This document shows, one piece after another, positions 25,725 to 35,267 of a stretch of DNA of 47,392 bases; the stretch's first letter is position 1, and every line of letters starts with the position of its first letter. Source of the DNA: Paenibacillus tianmuensis. Lineage in GTDB: Bacteria; Bacillota; Bacilli; Paenibacillales; NBRC-103111. A program made the position numbers and the translations under genes. The stretch lies in NCBI RefSeq assembly GCF_900100345.1, contig NZ_FMTT01000006.1, forward strand, positions 156,934 to 204,325. Direction: 5' to 3'. Below the pieces are notes generated by a model. The model made no database searches and was not told where the DNA came from. It saw only the letters and a program-made list of their open reading frames with translations.

Positions 25725-26594
25725 TTATTTAAGCAGCTTAATCATTCGATTCAAGAAGCCTTTGACCGCCCCCGAGTTCATATCCGCCGGTTTTTGGTTC
25801 GCAATAAAATCATCGGTCAGATCATAGATCGATTTGGATGCGCCGCTCGACGGAAAAGCTACGGTGAAAGGCACCTGCTTTTTTACGGCTTTGGATACCG
25901 CAGCATCATCAAGCACGTAGCCGATTGTTGGAATATCCAGATTCAAAAATTGCTTGGCGACCAACCTGATCTTCTCGGCGGTTTGCCTGCCCTCTCGCCA
26001 ATCGGTCACCCGGTTGACGACCAGCCGGAAGCGAATGTCGTAATCCATCGAGCTCACCATTTTGATAATGGCATAAGCATCGGTAATCGAAGTCGGCTCC
26101 GGCGTCGTCACCACGATCGTTTCTTGCGCGGCAACGATAAATTTGAGCGTTTCTTTGGACAACCCGGCTCCCGTATCGAAAATGATAAAGTCCGCATGTC
26201 CGTTCAACTGGCCGATCTGTTCTTGAAAATAATCCAATTGTTCCTCGGACAGCCGGATCAGATCGTTAAAGCCGGACCCACCTGCGATGAATTGCAAATC
26301 GTTATAACCCTTATGAATGATATCCCAAATCGTTTTTTCTTTTTTCAGCAAATGATACAAATTGTACTTCGGCGTAATTCCCATCAGCACGTCGATATTG
26401 GCCAGACCGATATCGGCGTCGAAAATGAGTACTTTGAACCCCTTTTTTTGAAGCGCAAGAGCAAAATTCAGGGTAAAGTTCGATTTGCCGACCCCGCCCT
26501 TACCACTCGTAACGGCGAGGATGCGTGTCGACTTCTCTGTGGAGTTCCATCGATGCTTGATCAGATTCCGAAGCTCTTGTGCCTGATCATTCAT
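25725..26594 (-). CDS. flhG: MinD-like ATPase FlhG (YlxH)
   Basis: Sets flagellar number and pattern together with FlhF. The 289 residues show the N-terminal DQAQELR (residues 3-9), the motif known to activate FlhF GTPase. Then come a deviant Walker A GKGGVGKS (31-38), KVLIFDADIGLANIDVLMG, DFIIFDTGAGL and VTTPEPTSITDAYAIIKM. A C-terminal membrane-targeting helix is suggested by GFLNRMIKLLK. It overlaps flhF by 8 bases. Confidence 0.95.
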   Translation of the reverse strand: MNDQAQELRNLIKHRWNSTEKSTRILAVTSGKGGVGKSNFTLNFALALQKKGFKVLIFDADIGLANIDVLMGITPKYNLYHLLKKEKTIWDIIHKGYNDLQFIAGGSGFNDLIRLSEEQLDYFQEQIGQLNGHADFIIFDTGAGLSKETLKFIVAAQETIVVTTPEPTSITDAYAIIKMVSSMDYDIRFRLVVNRVTDWREGRQTAEKIRLVAKQFLNLDIPTIGYVLDDAAVSKAVKKQVPFTVAFPSSGASKSIYDLTDDFIANQKPADMNSGAVKGFLNRMIKLLK

Positions 26595-27885
26595 GGTTGT
26601 TATCCTCCAGAATCCAGTCGATCAACTGCCTCTCGTTCAACTCCTCGATATCGTCGGGAACGCTCTGCCCGTTGGCGATATAAGAAGTCTGCAATCCGAA
26701 ATCGCGGATGAGGTTGACGACGGCGCCGTACGAATCGGTCTCGTCCTTCTTCGTAAACAATACTTTATCTAGTTTGAACTTGCTGAAGTTGTATGTAATG
26801 GCCTTCATATCTTTATATTTAGTCGTTAAGCTGAGTACCAGGAACGTTTCGCTCTTTCCTCCGGATTGAAGCAGCGCATTCAACTCCGAAACGTACATCT
26901 CGTTGCGGAAGTTTCGACCGGCCGTATCCATAAAAATAAGATCGCAGTCTTTCAAATTCTCGAATGCCTTGTTCAAATCCAGCGGAGAAAAGACCACCTC
27001 AAGCGGCACGTTCAAAATGGTAGCGTACGTCTTGAGCTGCTCCACTGCTGCGATCCGGTACGTGTCCGAGGTGATGAACCCGACCTTGCGGCGGTGCTTC
27101 AGCACTTGTTCGGCGGCCAGCTTGGCAATCGTCGTCGTTTTGCCGACGCCCGTAGGCCCGACAAAATGCGCGATTCGGGTATCGGAAGCGATCCCTTTGC
27201 CGCCCTGCGGCTGAAGCAGCGTGTGGAGCTGCGTCCGGAGGGAGTCAATCGCAAATTGTTCCGTGACCGGAACGCCTTCGGTTTCGGCTTCCTCTGATAC
27301 TTTAGCCAGAAGCTCCCGGATAAGCTGCGAATCGATCTCTTGGTCGAGCAGCCGGTGTTCCAATTCCATCAAGACGGGATCTTGAGCTGCCTCCGGCATA
27401 CGCTGCAAAGACAGCTTCTGCATCATTTCTTTCATTTGCTTGATCTCTTCAAGCAGCGTGTCTTCCTGAGCTCTGCCGCTGACGGATAGCGGCTGTGACC
27501 CCACAGGGCCGGCCGGGGAAGGCGGGCTTTCCGGGAGCACGTCCGGCACTTCGGGAAACGACAGCGCCGGCTGCGCTTCCCGTTCCCGGTCTCGCTGCAT
27601 CCCGTAAGCGGCAGCCGCAGCCGTGCTCCCCACAAACGCATTAGCCGCCGGGGCGACCGGCTTGGCTAACGTAGCGGTCGCCGACTTGCCGGACGCCGGC
27701 TGCCCGCCTCCGGACACCGAATCCGTAGCAGCGATCACTTCGATCTTTTTCTTCGAAAACATGCCGAGAAATCCGCCGGAACGAATTTCTTTCGTGTTGA
27801 TAATGACAGCGTCTTTCCCGAGGTCCGTGCGAATTTTTTGCAGGGCATCCGGCATGGAGTCTACGACATACCGCTTCACTCTCAT
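26587..27885 (-). CDS. flhF: flagellar biosynthesis SRP-type GTPase FlhF
   Basis: SRP/FtsY-family GTPase that controls where flagella form. The 432 residues have a basic N-terminal domain (about 1-55), a low-complexity Ala/Pro linker (about 56-135) and an alpha-helical N domain (about 140-225). The G domain has GPTGVGKTTTIAKLAA (243-258), GFITSDTYRIAAVEQLKTYA and LIFMDTAGRNFRN. The linker is variable in the family. It overlaps the end of flhA by 4 bases and flhG by 8, so flhA-flhF-flhG are coupled. Confidence 0.95.
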   Translation of the reverse strand: MRVKRYVVDSMPDALQKIRTDLGKDAVIINTKEIRSGGFLGMFSKKKIEVIAATDSVSGGGQPASGKSATATLAKPVAPAANAFVGSTAAAAAYGMQRDREREAQPALSFPEVPDVLPESPPSPAGPVGSQPLSVSGRAQEDTLLEEIKQMKEMMQKLSLQRMPEAAQDPVLMELEHRLLDQEIDSQLIRELLAKVSEEAETEGVPVTEQFAIDSLRTQLHTLLQPQGGKGIASDTRIAHFVGPTGVGKTTTIAKLAAEQVLKHRRKVGFITSDTYRIAAVEQLKTYATILNVPLEVVFSPLDLNKAFENLKDCDLIFMDTAGRNFRNEMYVSELNALLQSGGKSETFLVLSLTTKYKDMKAITYNFSKFKLDKVLFTKKDETDSYGAVVNLIRDFGLQTSYIANGQSVPDDIEELNERQLIDWILEDNNHE

Positions 27886-29915
27886 AGATTAACAACCCCC
27901 ATGCTCTGAATTTCAACGCTCGGTTCGAGCTCGCTGTAAGACAAAACCGGAATGTCCTGCATCGTACGTTCAAGCAGCTGCCTCAAGTACATGCGAATGG
28001 TGGGCGAGGTGAGAACGATCGGCTGCTGACCTGCTTGAAGCAGCTTGGTCACTTGATCGGTAACCTTCTGATAGATCACTTGGCTGGACGTCGGATCGAG
28101 CGCGAGATAGCTGCCCTGATCCGATTGCTGTACCGACTCCGCAATTTTTTTCTCCAGCGTCGGTCCGACGGTAATGACTTTCAGCGACTCGCCTCCAGTC
28201 ATGTACTGCTGCGTAATTTGTCTGGATAGGCCCTGGCGGACATATTCCGTCAGCACTTCCGGATCCTTCGTGTACGTGCCATAATCGGCGAGCGTCTCCA
28301 GAATGGTGACGAGATCGCGGACGGATATTTTTTCGCGAAGCAGCTTGACCAGCACTTTTTGCACATCGCCGATCGACAGTACATTCGGGATTAAATCGTC
28401 GACCAGCGCCGGGTGATGCTCCTTGACGTTCTCGATAAGCGCCTTCGTTTCTTGGCGGCCCAGCAGCTCGTGAGCGTGCTTCTTAATAATTTCCGTCAAA
28501 TGAGTCGCTACGACGGATGGCGGATCGACGACCGTGTAGCCGGAAAGCTCGGCCCGTTCCTTAGTCGCTTCGTCAATCCATAGCGCCGGCAGGCCGAAGG
28601 CCGGCTCCAGCGTATCGATCCCCGTAATCGAATCGTCGTCGATTCCCGGGCTCATCGCCAAGTAGTGACCGAGTAGCAAATCGCCGCGTGCGACCGTGTT
28701 ACCTTTAATTTTAATGACATATTCGTTCGGGCGCAGTTGAATGTTGTCACGAATACGGATCACCGGTACGACGATTCCGAGCTCGAGAGCGCACTGTCTG
28801 CGGATGAGAATGACGCGATCGAGCAAGTCGCCGCCCTGCTGCGTATCTGCCAGCGGGATAAGTCCGTAGCCGAATTCGAACTCGATCGGATCGACCTGCA
28901 GCAAGCCGATGACACTTTCGGGGCTTCGTACTTCTTCGATTTGCTGTTCCTCCTCAAGCTGGACTTCGGCGGCTTGCTTGCGGTTCATCGTCTGCTGCAT
29001 TTTGTAAGCGGCGAATGCAAGTACGGCAGCGATCGGCAATGTCGTGATCAGATGGATCGGCGTGAAAATGCCCAGCGCCGTAATCGTTCCCGCTACAATA
29101 TAAAGCAGCTTCGGATAAGAAAAGATTTGCGATGTCAAGTCGTGCGCCAAGTTTCCTTCGGATGCCGCCCTCGTCACGATAATCCCCGCTGCGGTAGAGA
29201 TCAGCAGCGCCGGGATTTGGCTGACGAGCCCGTCCCCGATCGTCAGGATCGAATAAAGCGCTCCCGCTTCCTTAAGCGACATTCCTTTCATCGCCATTCC
29301 GATAATCAAGCCGCCGATGATATTGATCAACAGCATGATAATGCCGGCGATCGCATCCCCTTTGACGAATTTGCTCGCACCGTCCATCGCGCCGTAGAAG
29401 TCGGCCTCGCGCGAAATTTTTTCGCGTCGTTCTTTGGCCTGCTGTTCGTTGATCAGCCCTGCGTTCAAATCCGCGTCGATACTCATCTGTTTCCCCGGCA
29501 TCGCGTCGAGCGTAAACCGCGCGGCCACCTCGGCAACCCGCTCGGAGCCTTTCGTAATGACGATAAACTGCACTAGCACCAAAATGATAAAAACTACAAA
29601 GCCGACGACAATGTTGCCCTCAGCAACGAACGAGCCGAAGGTGCTGACCACGTTGCCCGCGTCCCCATGGGCCAAAATGTTTCTGGTTGTCGATACGTTC
29701 AGCGCAAGCCGGAACAAGGTGGTGATGAGCAGGAGCGACGGAAAGATGGAGAACTGGAGCGCGTCCTGTGTGTTCATGCCGATCAAGATGATCATCAGAG
29801 CAGCCGATATGTTGATAATCAGCAGGACATCCAGCAACCATATCGGCACCGGGACGACCATCATCAAAACGATGCCGATCACGCCGATCAGCACGACCAG
29901 GTCTTTTGCTTTCAT
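27882..29915 (-). CDS. flhA: flagellar export gate protein FlhA
   Basis: Nonamer ring of the type III export gate. The 677 residues start with eight or so membrane helices (about 1-310). The family signature is RFTLDAMPGKQMSIDADLNAGLINE, given here only as its parts ARFTLDAMPGKQ and MSIDADLNAG (about 145-170), followed by EADFYGAMDGASKFVKGDAI. The large cytoplasmic domain (about 340-677) carries EVQLEEEQQIEEV, the LGIVVPVIRIRDN segment and a C-terminal LSYSELEPSVEIQ. It follows flhB by 24 bases. Confidence 0.97.
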   Translation of the reverse strand: MKAKDLVVLIGVIGIVLMMVVPVPIWLLDVLLIINISAALMIILIGMNTQDALQFSIFPSLLLITTLFRLALNVSTTRNILAHGDAGNVVSTFGSFVAEGNIVVGFVVFIILVLVQFIVITKGSERVAEVAARFTLDAMPGKQMSIDADLNAGLINEQQAKERREKISREADFYGAMDGASKFVKGDAIAGIIMLLINIIGGLIIGMAMKGMSLKEAGALYSILTIGDGLVSQIPALLISTAAGIIVTRAASEGNLAHDLTSQIFSYPKLLYIVAGTITALGIFTPIHLITTLPIAAVLAFAAYKMQQTMNRKQAAEVQLEEEQQIEEVRSPESVIGLLQVDPIEFEFGYGLIPLADTQQGGDLLDRVILIRRQCALELGIVVPVIRIRDNIQLRPNEYVIKIKGNTVARGDLLLGHYLAMSPGIDDDSITGIDTLEPAFGLPALWIDEATKERAELSGYTVVDPPSVVATHLTEIIKKHAHELLGRQETKALIENVKEHHPALVDDLIPNVLSIGDVQKVLVKLLREKISVRDLVTILETLADYGTYTKDPEVLTEYVRQGLSRQITQQYMTGGESLKVITVGPTLEKKIAESVQQSDQGSYLALDPTSSQVIYQKVTDQVTKLLQAGQQPIVLTSPTIRMYLRQLLERTMQDIPVLSYSELEPSVEIQSMGVVNL

Positions 29916-29939
29916 TGCAGGGTGTCCTCCTTTCCGGAA

Positions 29940-31031
29940 TTAGTTCGCTTTTCCTTTAACTTTGTATACGTATGCCAGCACCTCGGCTACGGCCTGAAAC
30001 ATATCGGCCGGTATCGATTCTCCGATCTCAACCTGCGCGTATAACGCGCGGGCGAGCGGTTTGTTTTCCATCGTTATGATGCCGTTATCCTTGGCAATCT
30101 GCCTTATCTTCAAGGCCATGTAATCTGTCCCCTTGGCGATAACGGTAGGCGCTTGCATCTTGGAGGCATCGTATTGAAGCGCGACGGCAAAGTGCGTCGG
30201 GTTCGTGATGACGACGTCCGCTTTAGGAACGTCCTGCATCATCCGCTGCAGTGCCATGCGGCGCTGCTTCTCGCGGATTTTCCCTTTAATCAGCGGATCC
30301 CCTTCCGTTTTCTTGTATTCGTCTTTAATATCCTGCTTGGACATCCGCAAGCTCTTCTCGTACTCGTAGCGCTGGTAAATGTAATCCAAAATCGACATGA
30401 CGATCAAAATCAATCCGATTTTTATCCCCAATTGCAGTGTCAAGGAGGCGGTGAAAGCGATGATTTCTTCCAGCGGCAGCCGCGCAAGCTGCAATATGTT
30501 GTCCTTTTCCGCCATTAGCGTCGTATAAACAACAACACCGATCACCGTCATCTTAAGCACCGATTTGAGAAAATCGACGATGGCCCGCATAGAGAACAGC
30601 CGCTTTGCCCCTTCGAGAGGATTAATTTTGCTAAACTTCATCATGAGCGGATCGCCCGTAAACAAAAAGCCGATCTGCACATAATTTCCGGCAACGCCGA
30701 TGACCATCGAGATCAAAAAAATCGGACCGAGAATCAAAAACATTTGTGTGGCGATCTTTTCGAATAACACCATACTGTTATCCATGGTAACGTTCATATT
30801 GAGAAAGTCGATGAAGATCGAGCGAAACAAACCGACGAGTCGCTCTTTCATGTAGCCTCCGAACAAGAAAAACGATAAGAAGGAGAAAAACAAGATAAAG
30901 GCGGCCGGCACTTCCATGCTTTTGGCCACTTGCCCTTTTTTGCGGGCTTCTTGTTTTTTCTTAGGCGTCGCCGCTTCCGTTTTCTCTCCCGAGAACAATT
31001 GCAAATCCAGCTTTAAACGTAATGCAGCCAC
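29940..31031 (-). CDS. flhB: flagellar export switch protein FlhB
   Basis: Switches export from rod/hook to filament substrates. GTG at 31029-31031, 6 bases after GAGGAGG, gives MAALRLKLDLQLFSGEKTEA and 363 residues. A basic N-terminal stretch (PKKKQEARKKGQVAKS) and four membrane helices (about 28-210) precede the cytoplasmic domain. The autocleavage motif NPTH is intact in VVITNPTHFAVAL (about residue 270). It lies between fliR and flhA. Confidence 0.96.
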   Translation of the reverse strand: MAALRLKLDLQLFSGEKTEAATPKKKQEARKKGQVAKSMEVPAAFILFFSFLSFFLFGGYMKERLVGLFRSIFIDFLNMNVTMDNSMVLFEKIATQMFLILGPIFLISMVIGVAGNYVQIGFLFTGDPLMMKFSKINPLEGAKRLFSMRAIVDFLKSVLKMTVIGVVVYTTLMAEKDNILQLARLPLEEIIAFTASLTLQLGIKIGLILIVMSILDYIYQRYEYEKSLRMSKQDIKDEYKKTEGDPLIKGKIREKQRRMALQRMMQDVPKADVVITNPTHFAVALQYDASKMQAPTVIAKGTDYMALKIRQIAKDNGIITMENKPLARALYAQVEIGESIPADMFQAVAEVLAYVYKVKGKAN

Positions 31032-31049
31032 GGCCTGCCTCCTCACACG

Positions 31050-31841
31050 CTAACTGCCAGCGAACAATCCGAAAAACTTGGCCATCGTTTCCAACATGGT
31101 CGAGAATTTCTCTTTGTAGATCAATTCGTATCCCGGAAACAAGAGAAGCAGCAGAATAAAACCAACGATAATCTTCACCGGAATCCCGATGACGAAAATG
31201 TTGAACTGCGGGGCTACCCGAGCGAGAAGCCCAAGACCGACATCGGTCAAAAACAGCGCGACGACAAGCGGCGTCGCCATTTGAAAGCTTATGGCAAATA
31301 CTTGAGAGAACGTCTTCAGCATAAAGTCCGAAAGCTGACCGTTATAATTTTTGACAAACAAATCGTTATTCAAAGGAATCCATTCGTAGCTTCGCATAAT
31401 CCCTTCGAGCAAGTAATGATGGCCGTTGAAGCTTAAGAACAGCAGCGTGGCGATCATGTACTTCAGGTTACCCAGAATCGGACTTTGTGCTCCTGTCAGC
31501 GGATCGATCACGTTCGCTATACCGAACCCCATCTGAAGGTCGATGAACGCACCGGCGATCTGAACGACCTGAAAGAACATATACGCTATGAAACCGAGGC
31601 TTAATCCCACAAGCACTTCCCGGAAAACGGAAAGAATGTACAACGAATCCATAGCCACAGGCGTCGCCAGCCCGATACTGAAGAACGTAATGAAAGCAAC
31701 GAAAAACGATAGCCCTACCTTGAACTGCATCGGCACATTACGGGCCGCAAACACCGGAGCAATGACAAAAAACGAAGAAATCCGACAAAAAAACAACAAA
31801 AATCCGGGAAGAGCCTGCAAAACCCACTCCATTTCACCCAC
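31050..31841 (-). CDS. fliR: flagellar export gate protein FliR
   Basis: Inner-membrane export gate subunit. The 263 residues show six hydrophobic segments, with FLLFFCRISSFFVIAPVF near the N-terminus and the conserved FQVVQIAGAFIDLQMGFG and NPTH-free C-terminal KIIVGFILLLLLFPGYEL. The start is either GTG 31839-31841 or ATG 31830-31832 (MEWVLQALPGF); neither has a perfect binding site. It follows fliQ by 3 bases. Confidence 0.94.
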   Translation of the reverse strand: MGEMEWVLQALPGFLLFFCRISSFFVIAPVFAARNVPMQFKVGLSFFVAFITFFSIGLATPVAMDSLYILSVFREVLVGLSLGFIAYMFFQVVQIAGAFIDLQMGFGIANVIDPLTGAQSPILGNLKYMIATLLFLSFNGHHYLLEGIMRSYEWIPLNNDLFVKNYNGQLSDFMLKTFSQVFAISFQMATPLVVALFLTDVGLGLLARVAPQFNIFVIGIPVKIIVGFILLLLLFPGYELIYKEKFSTMLETMAKFFGLFAGS

Positions 31842-31844
31842 AAC

Positions 31845-32114
31845 CTATCCCACGTATTTATACAGGTTATTCAACAGATTATAGGTAAAATCAACAAGTG
31901 TCGTCAGGATCCAAGGACCGAATATAAGTATCGCAAGCAGCACAACGACGATTTTCGGAACAAAGGCAAGGGTCTGCTCCTGAATTTGCGTCGTCGCTTG
32001 AAACACACTGATGATCAAGCCGACCGTCAGCGCCAGCACCATCATCGGAGCGCTGGCTTTAAGCGTGGTGTATACCGCTTCTCCGGCCAATCTGATTACA
32101 AATTCCGAGCTCAA
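31845..32114 (-). CDS. fliQ: flagellar export gate protein FliQ
   Basis: Small two-helix gate subunit. TTG at 32112-32114 behind GGGAGGAAA gives MSSEFVIRLAGEAVYTTLKA and 89 residues, exactly the family length; longer readings would run back into fliP. The two helices are MMVLALTVGLIISVFQATTQ (about 25-44) and VVVLLAILIFGPWILTTLV (about 57-75), with the conserved IQEQTLAFVPKI between them. Confidence 0.95.
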   Translation of the reverse strand: MSSEFVIRLAGEAVYTTLKASAPMMVLALTVGLIISVFQATTQIQEQTLAFVPKIVVVLLAILIFGPWILTTLVDFTYNLLNNLYKYVG

Positions 32115-32139
32115 TGCGCTTTCCTCCCGAGTGGTCCGT

Positions 32140-32904
32140 CTATGTATTGTAACTGAGCAGCAGCGAACGAACGACGAGATACCAACCGTCCACAAGGATG
32201 AACAGCAAAATTTTGAACGGCAATGAAATCATCACCGGCGGCAGCATCATCATCCCCATCGCCATCAGCGTACTGGCAATGACCATATCAATGACCAAAA
32301 ACGGAATAAAGATCATAAAGCCCATCTGAAACGCCGTCTTTAACTCGCTAATCGCATAGGCGGGAACAAGTGCCGTAATCGGCGTATCTTCCACTCCGCT
32401 GGGCCTTGGCGCCTTGGTGTAGTCCAGGAACAGCTTCAAGTCTTTCTCCCGGGTATGCTGAAACATGAACTTCTTGATCGAAACGGATGCTTTCTCCAGC
32501 GCTGCCGTCTGGGTCAGCTCTCCCTTAAGATAAGGCTGCACAGCCGTTTGGTTGATGTCCCCAAGCGTTGGCGCCATGATGAAAAAGGTCAGAAATAACG
32601 CAAGACCGATCAGCATTTGGTTCGGCGGCATTTGCTGGGTACCGAGCGACGTCCGGACAAAGCCGAGCACGATGACGATTCGGGTAAAGCTGGTCATCAG
32701 AATCAGAATGGCCGGAGCGATGCTGAGAATGGTTATCAGCAGCACGATGGTAACGGCGCTCGAAGCCCCCTGCGGATTGTCGGATGCCCCGATATCGATG
32801 TTGATTCCGGGAATCGGATCGGCCGCATAGGCAGAGCTTGCGAGCGAACCGCACAGAACAAGAAGAATCAGCAGGAAAATGAGCCTCTTATTGAATTTCA
32901 TCAT
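32140..32904 (-). CDS. fliP: flagellar export gate protein FliP
   Basis: Core pentamer of the export gate. The 254 residues begin with a cleavable signal-like segment (KRLIFLLILLVLCGSLASSAYA). The conserved LLITILSIAPAILILMTSFTRIVIVLGFVR, seen here as IAPAILILMTSFTRIVIVLG (about 57-76), is followed by GTQQMPPNQMLIGLALFLTF. The C-terminal hydrophobic pair has GMMMLPPVMISLPFKILLF. It overlaps fliO by 4 bases (ATGA). Confidence 0.96.
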   Translation of the reverse strand: MMKFNKRLIFLLILLVLCGSLASSAYAADPIPGINIDIGASDNPQGASSAVTIVLLITILSIAPAILILMTSFTRIVIVLGFVRTSLGTQQMPPNQMLIGLALFLTFFIMAPTLGDINQTAVQPYLKGELTQTAALEKASVSIKKFMFQHTREKDLKLFLDYTKAPRPSGVEDTPITALVPAYAISELKTAFQMGFMIFIPFLVIDMVIASTLMAMGMMMLPPVMISLPFKILLFILVDGWYLVVRSLLLSYNT

Positions 32905-33554
32905 TTATCATTCAACCGATCTGAATTAGTGTCTTGCTTGAGCAGCTGCTCCATTTGTTTCTTCTGATCCGACATATGCTGGATTTTTGTGTGAAACACC
33001 TCTTGGAATGAGGCTGTCACTTCGATGTCTTCTTCGACTGCCGGCTTGTTGCGAAGCTTTTTGAGCCAGCCTCCGATGGAATCGAAGGTCGGGCCCGCAA
33101 ACGCCGGGCCGGAGGACATCAGCTCCGTAATCAAAGCGACCTCGGTTTCGTCCTCGATCTTTTCGAGCAGCTGAATGTTCTCCCCTACTCCGACGATATA
33201 AAGCGAACGGCCGATTTCGACAACTTGAATCGATTTATTTTGTCCGAGCGGCAATCCGCCCAAAGATCGAATCGACCGCCCGGATAAAAATTTATTTTTC
33301 TGCGAAATCATCTTCACGATGACCAGAAAAATTCCGATAATAAGTAGAAGAAAAAAAAGAACTTGGAAGATCATCCAGAACGTGCCCCCTGAACTGCCTT
33401 CCGTTACAAGCCGATCCGGTGTTCCCAGCATTCCCGCCCCGGAGGGGGCCGGGTTCTCCGGTTCCGCGAAACAAACAGCAGCAGGCCATACTGCTGTTTG
33501 CACCCAAACCATAGCAACACCGGACGATAACTTGGCTATGAGTCTTCTCAACAT
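32901..33554 (-). CDS. fliO: flagellar export chaperone FliO (FliZ family)
   Basis: Helps assemble the FliP pentamer. The 217 residues include an N-terminal signal-like segment (about 8-30, ending CFAEPENP), a short Pro/Gly-rich external part and one membrane helix (about 58-82, WMIFQVLFFLLLIIGIFLVI). The cytoplasmic FliO domain (about 90-150, LGQNKSIQVVEIGRSLYIVG) is followed by a Lys/Gln-rich coiled tail. It lies between cheY and fliP, as in B. subtilis (fliZ). Confidence 0.9.
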   Translation of the reverse strand: MLRRLIAKLSSGVAMVWVQTAVWPAAVCFAEPENPAPSGAGMLGTPDRLVTEGSSGGTFWMIFQVLFFLLLIIGIFLVIVKMISQKNKFLSGRSIRSLGGLPLGQNKSIQVVEIGRSLYIVGVGENIQLLEKIEDETEVALITELMSSGPAFAGPTFDSIGGWLKKLRNKPAVEEDIEVTASFQEVFHTKIQHMSDQKKQMEQLLKQDTNSDRLNDK

Positions 33555-33606
33555 TTCACTTTCCTTTCAATTTGCGCAAGACCCATCGTTTAACCCCTGG
33601 TTAAAA

Positions 33607-33969
33607 TTATCCCAAGGTTTTATTAATCGCTTCAATAACACGGTCCGCCTGAAACGGCTTCACGATGAAATCTTTGGCGCCTGCCTGGATCGCATCGATA
33701 ACCATAGCCTGCTGCCCCATAGCGGAGCACATAATGACCTTGGCATTCCCATCAAGCTTCTTGATTTCTTTAAGCGCATGGATACCGTCCATTTCCGGCA
33801 TCGTGATGTCCATCGTAACGAGATCGGGGCGGAGCTCTTTAAATTTTTCAATCGCTTGTGCGCCGTCGTTTGCTTCCCCGCAAACTTCATAGCCGTTTTT
33901 CGTTAAAATATCGCGAATCATCATTCTCATAAATGCTGCGTCGTCTACAATCAAAATACGGTTTGCCAT
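33607..33969 (-). CDS. cheY: chemotaxis response regulator CheY
   Basis: Single receiver domain, 120 residues. The acidic pair is at Asp9/Asp10 (ILIVDDAAFMR), the phospho-acceptor Asp54 in DLVTMDITMPEMDG, Thr/Ser near 82 in VIMCSAMGQQ, and Lys104 in DFIVKPFQADRV. It follows fliY, its phosphatase, by 47 bases. In this type of bacterium CheY-P promotes counter-clockwise rotation. Confidence 0.97.
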   Translation of the reverse strand: MANRILIVDDAAFMRMMIRDILTKNGYEVCGEANDGAQAIEKFKELRPDLVTMDITMPEMDGIHALKEIKKLDGNAKVIMCSAMGQQAMVIDAIQAGAKDFIVKPFQADRVIEAINKTLG

Positions 33970-34016
33970 GGGTAACCATTCCTCCTATAGGATGCTTGAG
34001 TAGTCTTATTTATTGA

Positions 34017-35267
34017 TTATTGTAATTTTTGAATCCGATCCCATTGGTTCACAATATCCGTCACACGGACACCGAAGTTTTCGTCAATGACGACGACTTC
34101 GCCTTTGGCGATCAATTTGTTATTGACTAAAATATCGACAGGTTCCCCGGCCAGCTTGTCCAGCTCAATGATCGATCCTTGAGATAATTCGAGAATGTCC
34201 TTAATGACCTTATGCGTACGACCCAGTTCGACCGTCACTTTAAGCGGGATGTCCAGCAGCAGATTCAAGTTCGTATCTTCTGCAGGAGACAGCTGTGGGT
34301 GACTGAAATTGGCAAATTGTGCCGGCTGGACGTTCACTCCCCGTGCCGTCGGAACACCATAGTTGGCCGGCTGCGGCGGATAAGCTTGCGCTGCAGGTGG
34401 AGCCATCGGCGGCTGGTACGCTGGCTGTTGATAACCGTGCTGCGGCGGCGCCTGATGCCCTGCCGGAGGCTGCGAATAAGGATCCGGCGCGGCATAGGCT
34501 GGCTGCTCCGGTGCAGGTTGGGAAACGGGCGGCGCGGATTGTACAGGCGCCGGTGCAGGTTCCTCTGTTGCATCTCCACCTCCCATTAACGTAGACACCA
34601 TCTCTCTGGCGAAAGGGACCGGCAGCAGCTGCATGATGGTCGAATCAATCAGGTCGCCGATCCTCAGTCGGAAAGAGATTTTGATAAATACATCTTCTGG
34701 AGGCAGGTTAGCAGTTCCTTCCCCTGACGCTAAATTTAATATGTCGATTCCCGGCGGCGAAATATTGACAAACCGGTTGAAGATCGTCGACATCGATGTT
34801 GCGGAGGAGCCCATCATCTGGTTCATCGCTTCCTGAACCGCGCTGATATGAATTTCACTCAGCTCTTCCGTTTGTCCCGTTCCGTCTCCGCCCATCATCA
34901 AATCGGCAATGACCTGGGCATCGCGGGTTTTGATCACCAAAAGGTTGATCCCGTGAAATCCGTCGACGTAGTTTACATGAACAGCCACGTGCGGCTTCGG
35001 AAACTCGTCGACGAGCTCCGATTGTGCGATGATGGATACTTTCGGAGTCGTAATATCGACCTTTTTGCCAAGCAGGGTGGAAAGTGCAGTAGCTGCGCTT
35101 CCGAATGTAATGTTTCCGATTTCGCCAAGCGCATCCTGCTCCAAAGAAGACAAATAATCTTCTACTTGAGGAACAAACTCGGAAATAGCGGAGGAGCCGC
35201 TATCGCCCGATTGTTTCAATAGCGCATCAATCTCTTCTTGAGACAAATAATCCTTGTTATTCGTCAT
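34017..35267 (-). CDS. fliY: flagellar switch and CheY-P phosphatase FliY (FliN domain)
   Basis: C-ring protein that also dephosphorylates CheY-P. ATG at 35265-35267 gives MTNNKDYLSQEEIDALLKQS and 416 residues, overlapping fliM by 11 bases. The LSQEEIDALL peptide is the CheY-P docking site shared with FliM. Two CheC motifs are intact: DALGEIGN (about 45) and SAVQEAMN (about 145). A Pro/Gln/Ala/Tyr-rich linker (about 240-330) leads to a C-terminal FliN domain with DIPLKVTVELGRTHKVIKDI, SIIELDKLAGEPVDILVN and VIDENFGVRVTDIV. The linker is long. Confidence 0.95.
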   Translation of the reverse strand: MTNNKDYLSQEEIDALLKQSGDSGSSAISEFVPQVEDYLSSLEQDALGEIGNITFGSAATALSTLLGKKVDITTPKVSIIAQSELVDEFPKPHVAVHVNYVDGFHGINLLVIKTRDAQVIADLMMGGDGTGQTEELSEIHISAVQEAMNQMMGSSATSMSTIFNRFVNISPPGIDILNLASGEGTANLPPEDVFIKISFRLRIGDLIDSTIMQLLPVPFAREMVSTLMGGGDATEEPAPAPVQSAPPVSQPAPEQPAYAAPDPYSQPPAGHQAPPQHGYQQPAYQPPMAPPAAQAYPPQPANYGVPTARGVNVQPAQFANFSHPQLSPAEDTNLNLLLDIPLKVTVELGRTHKVIKDILELSQGSIIELDKLAGEPVDILVNNKLIAKGEVVVIDENFGVRVTDIVNQWDRIQKLQ

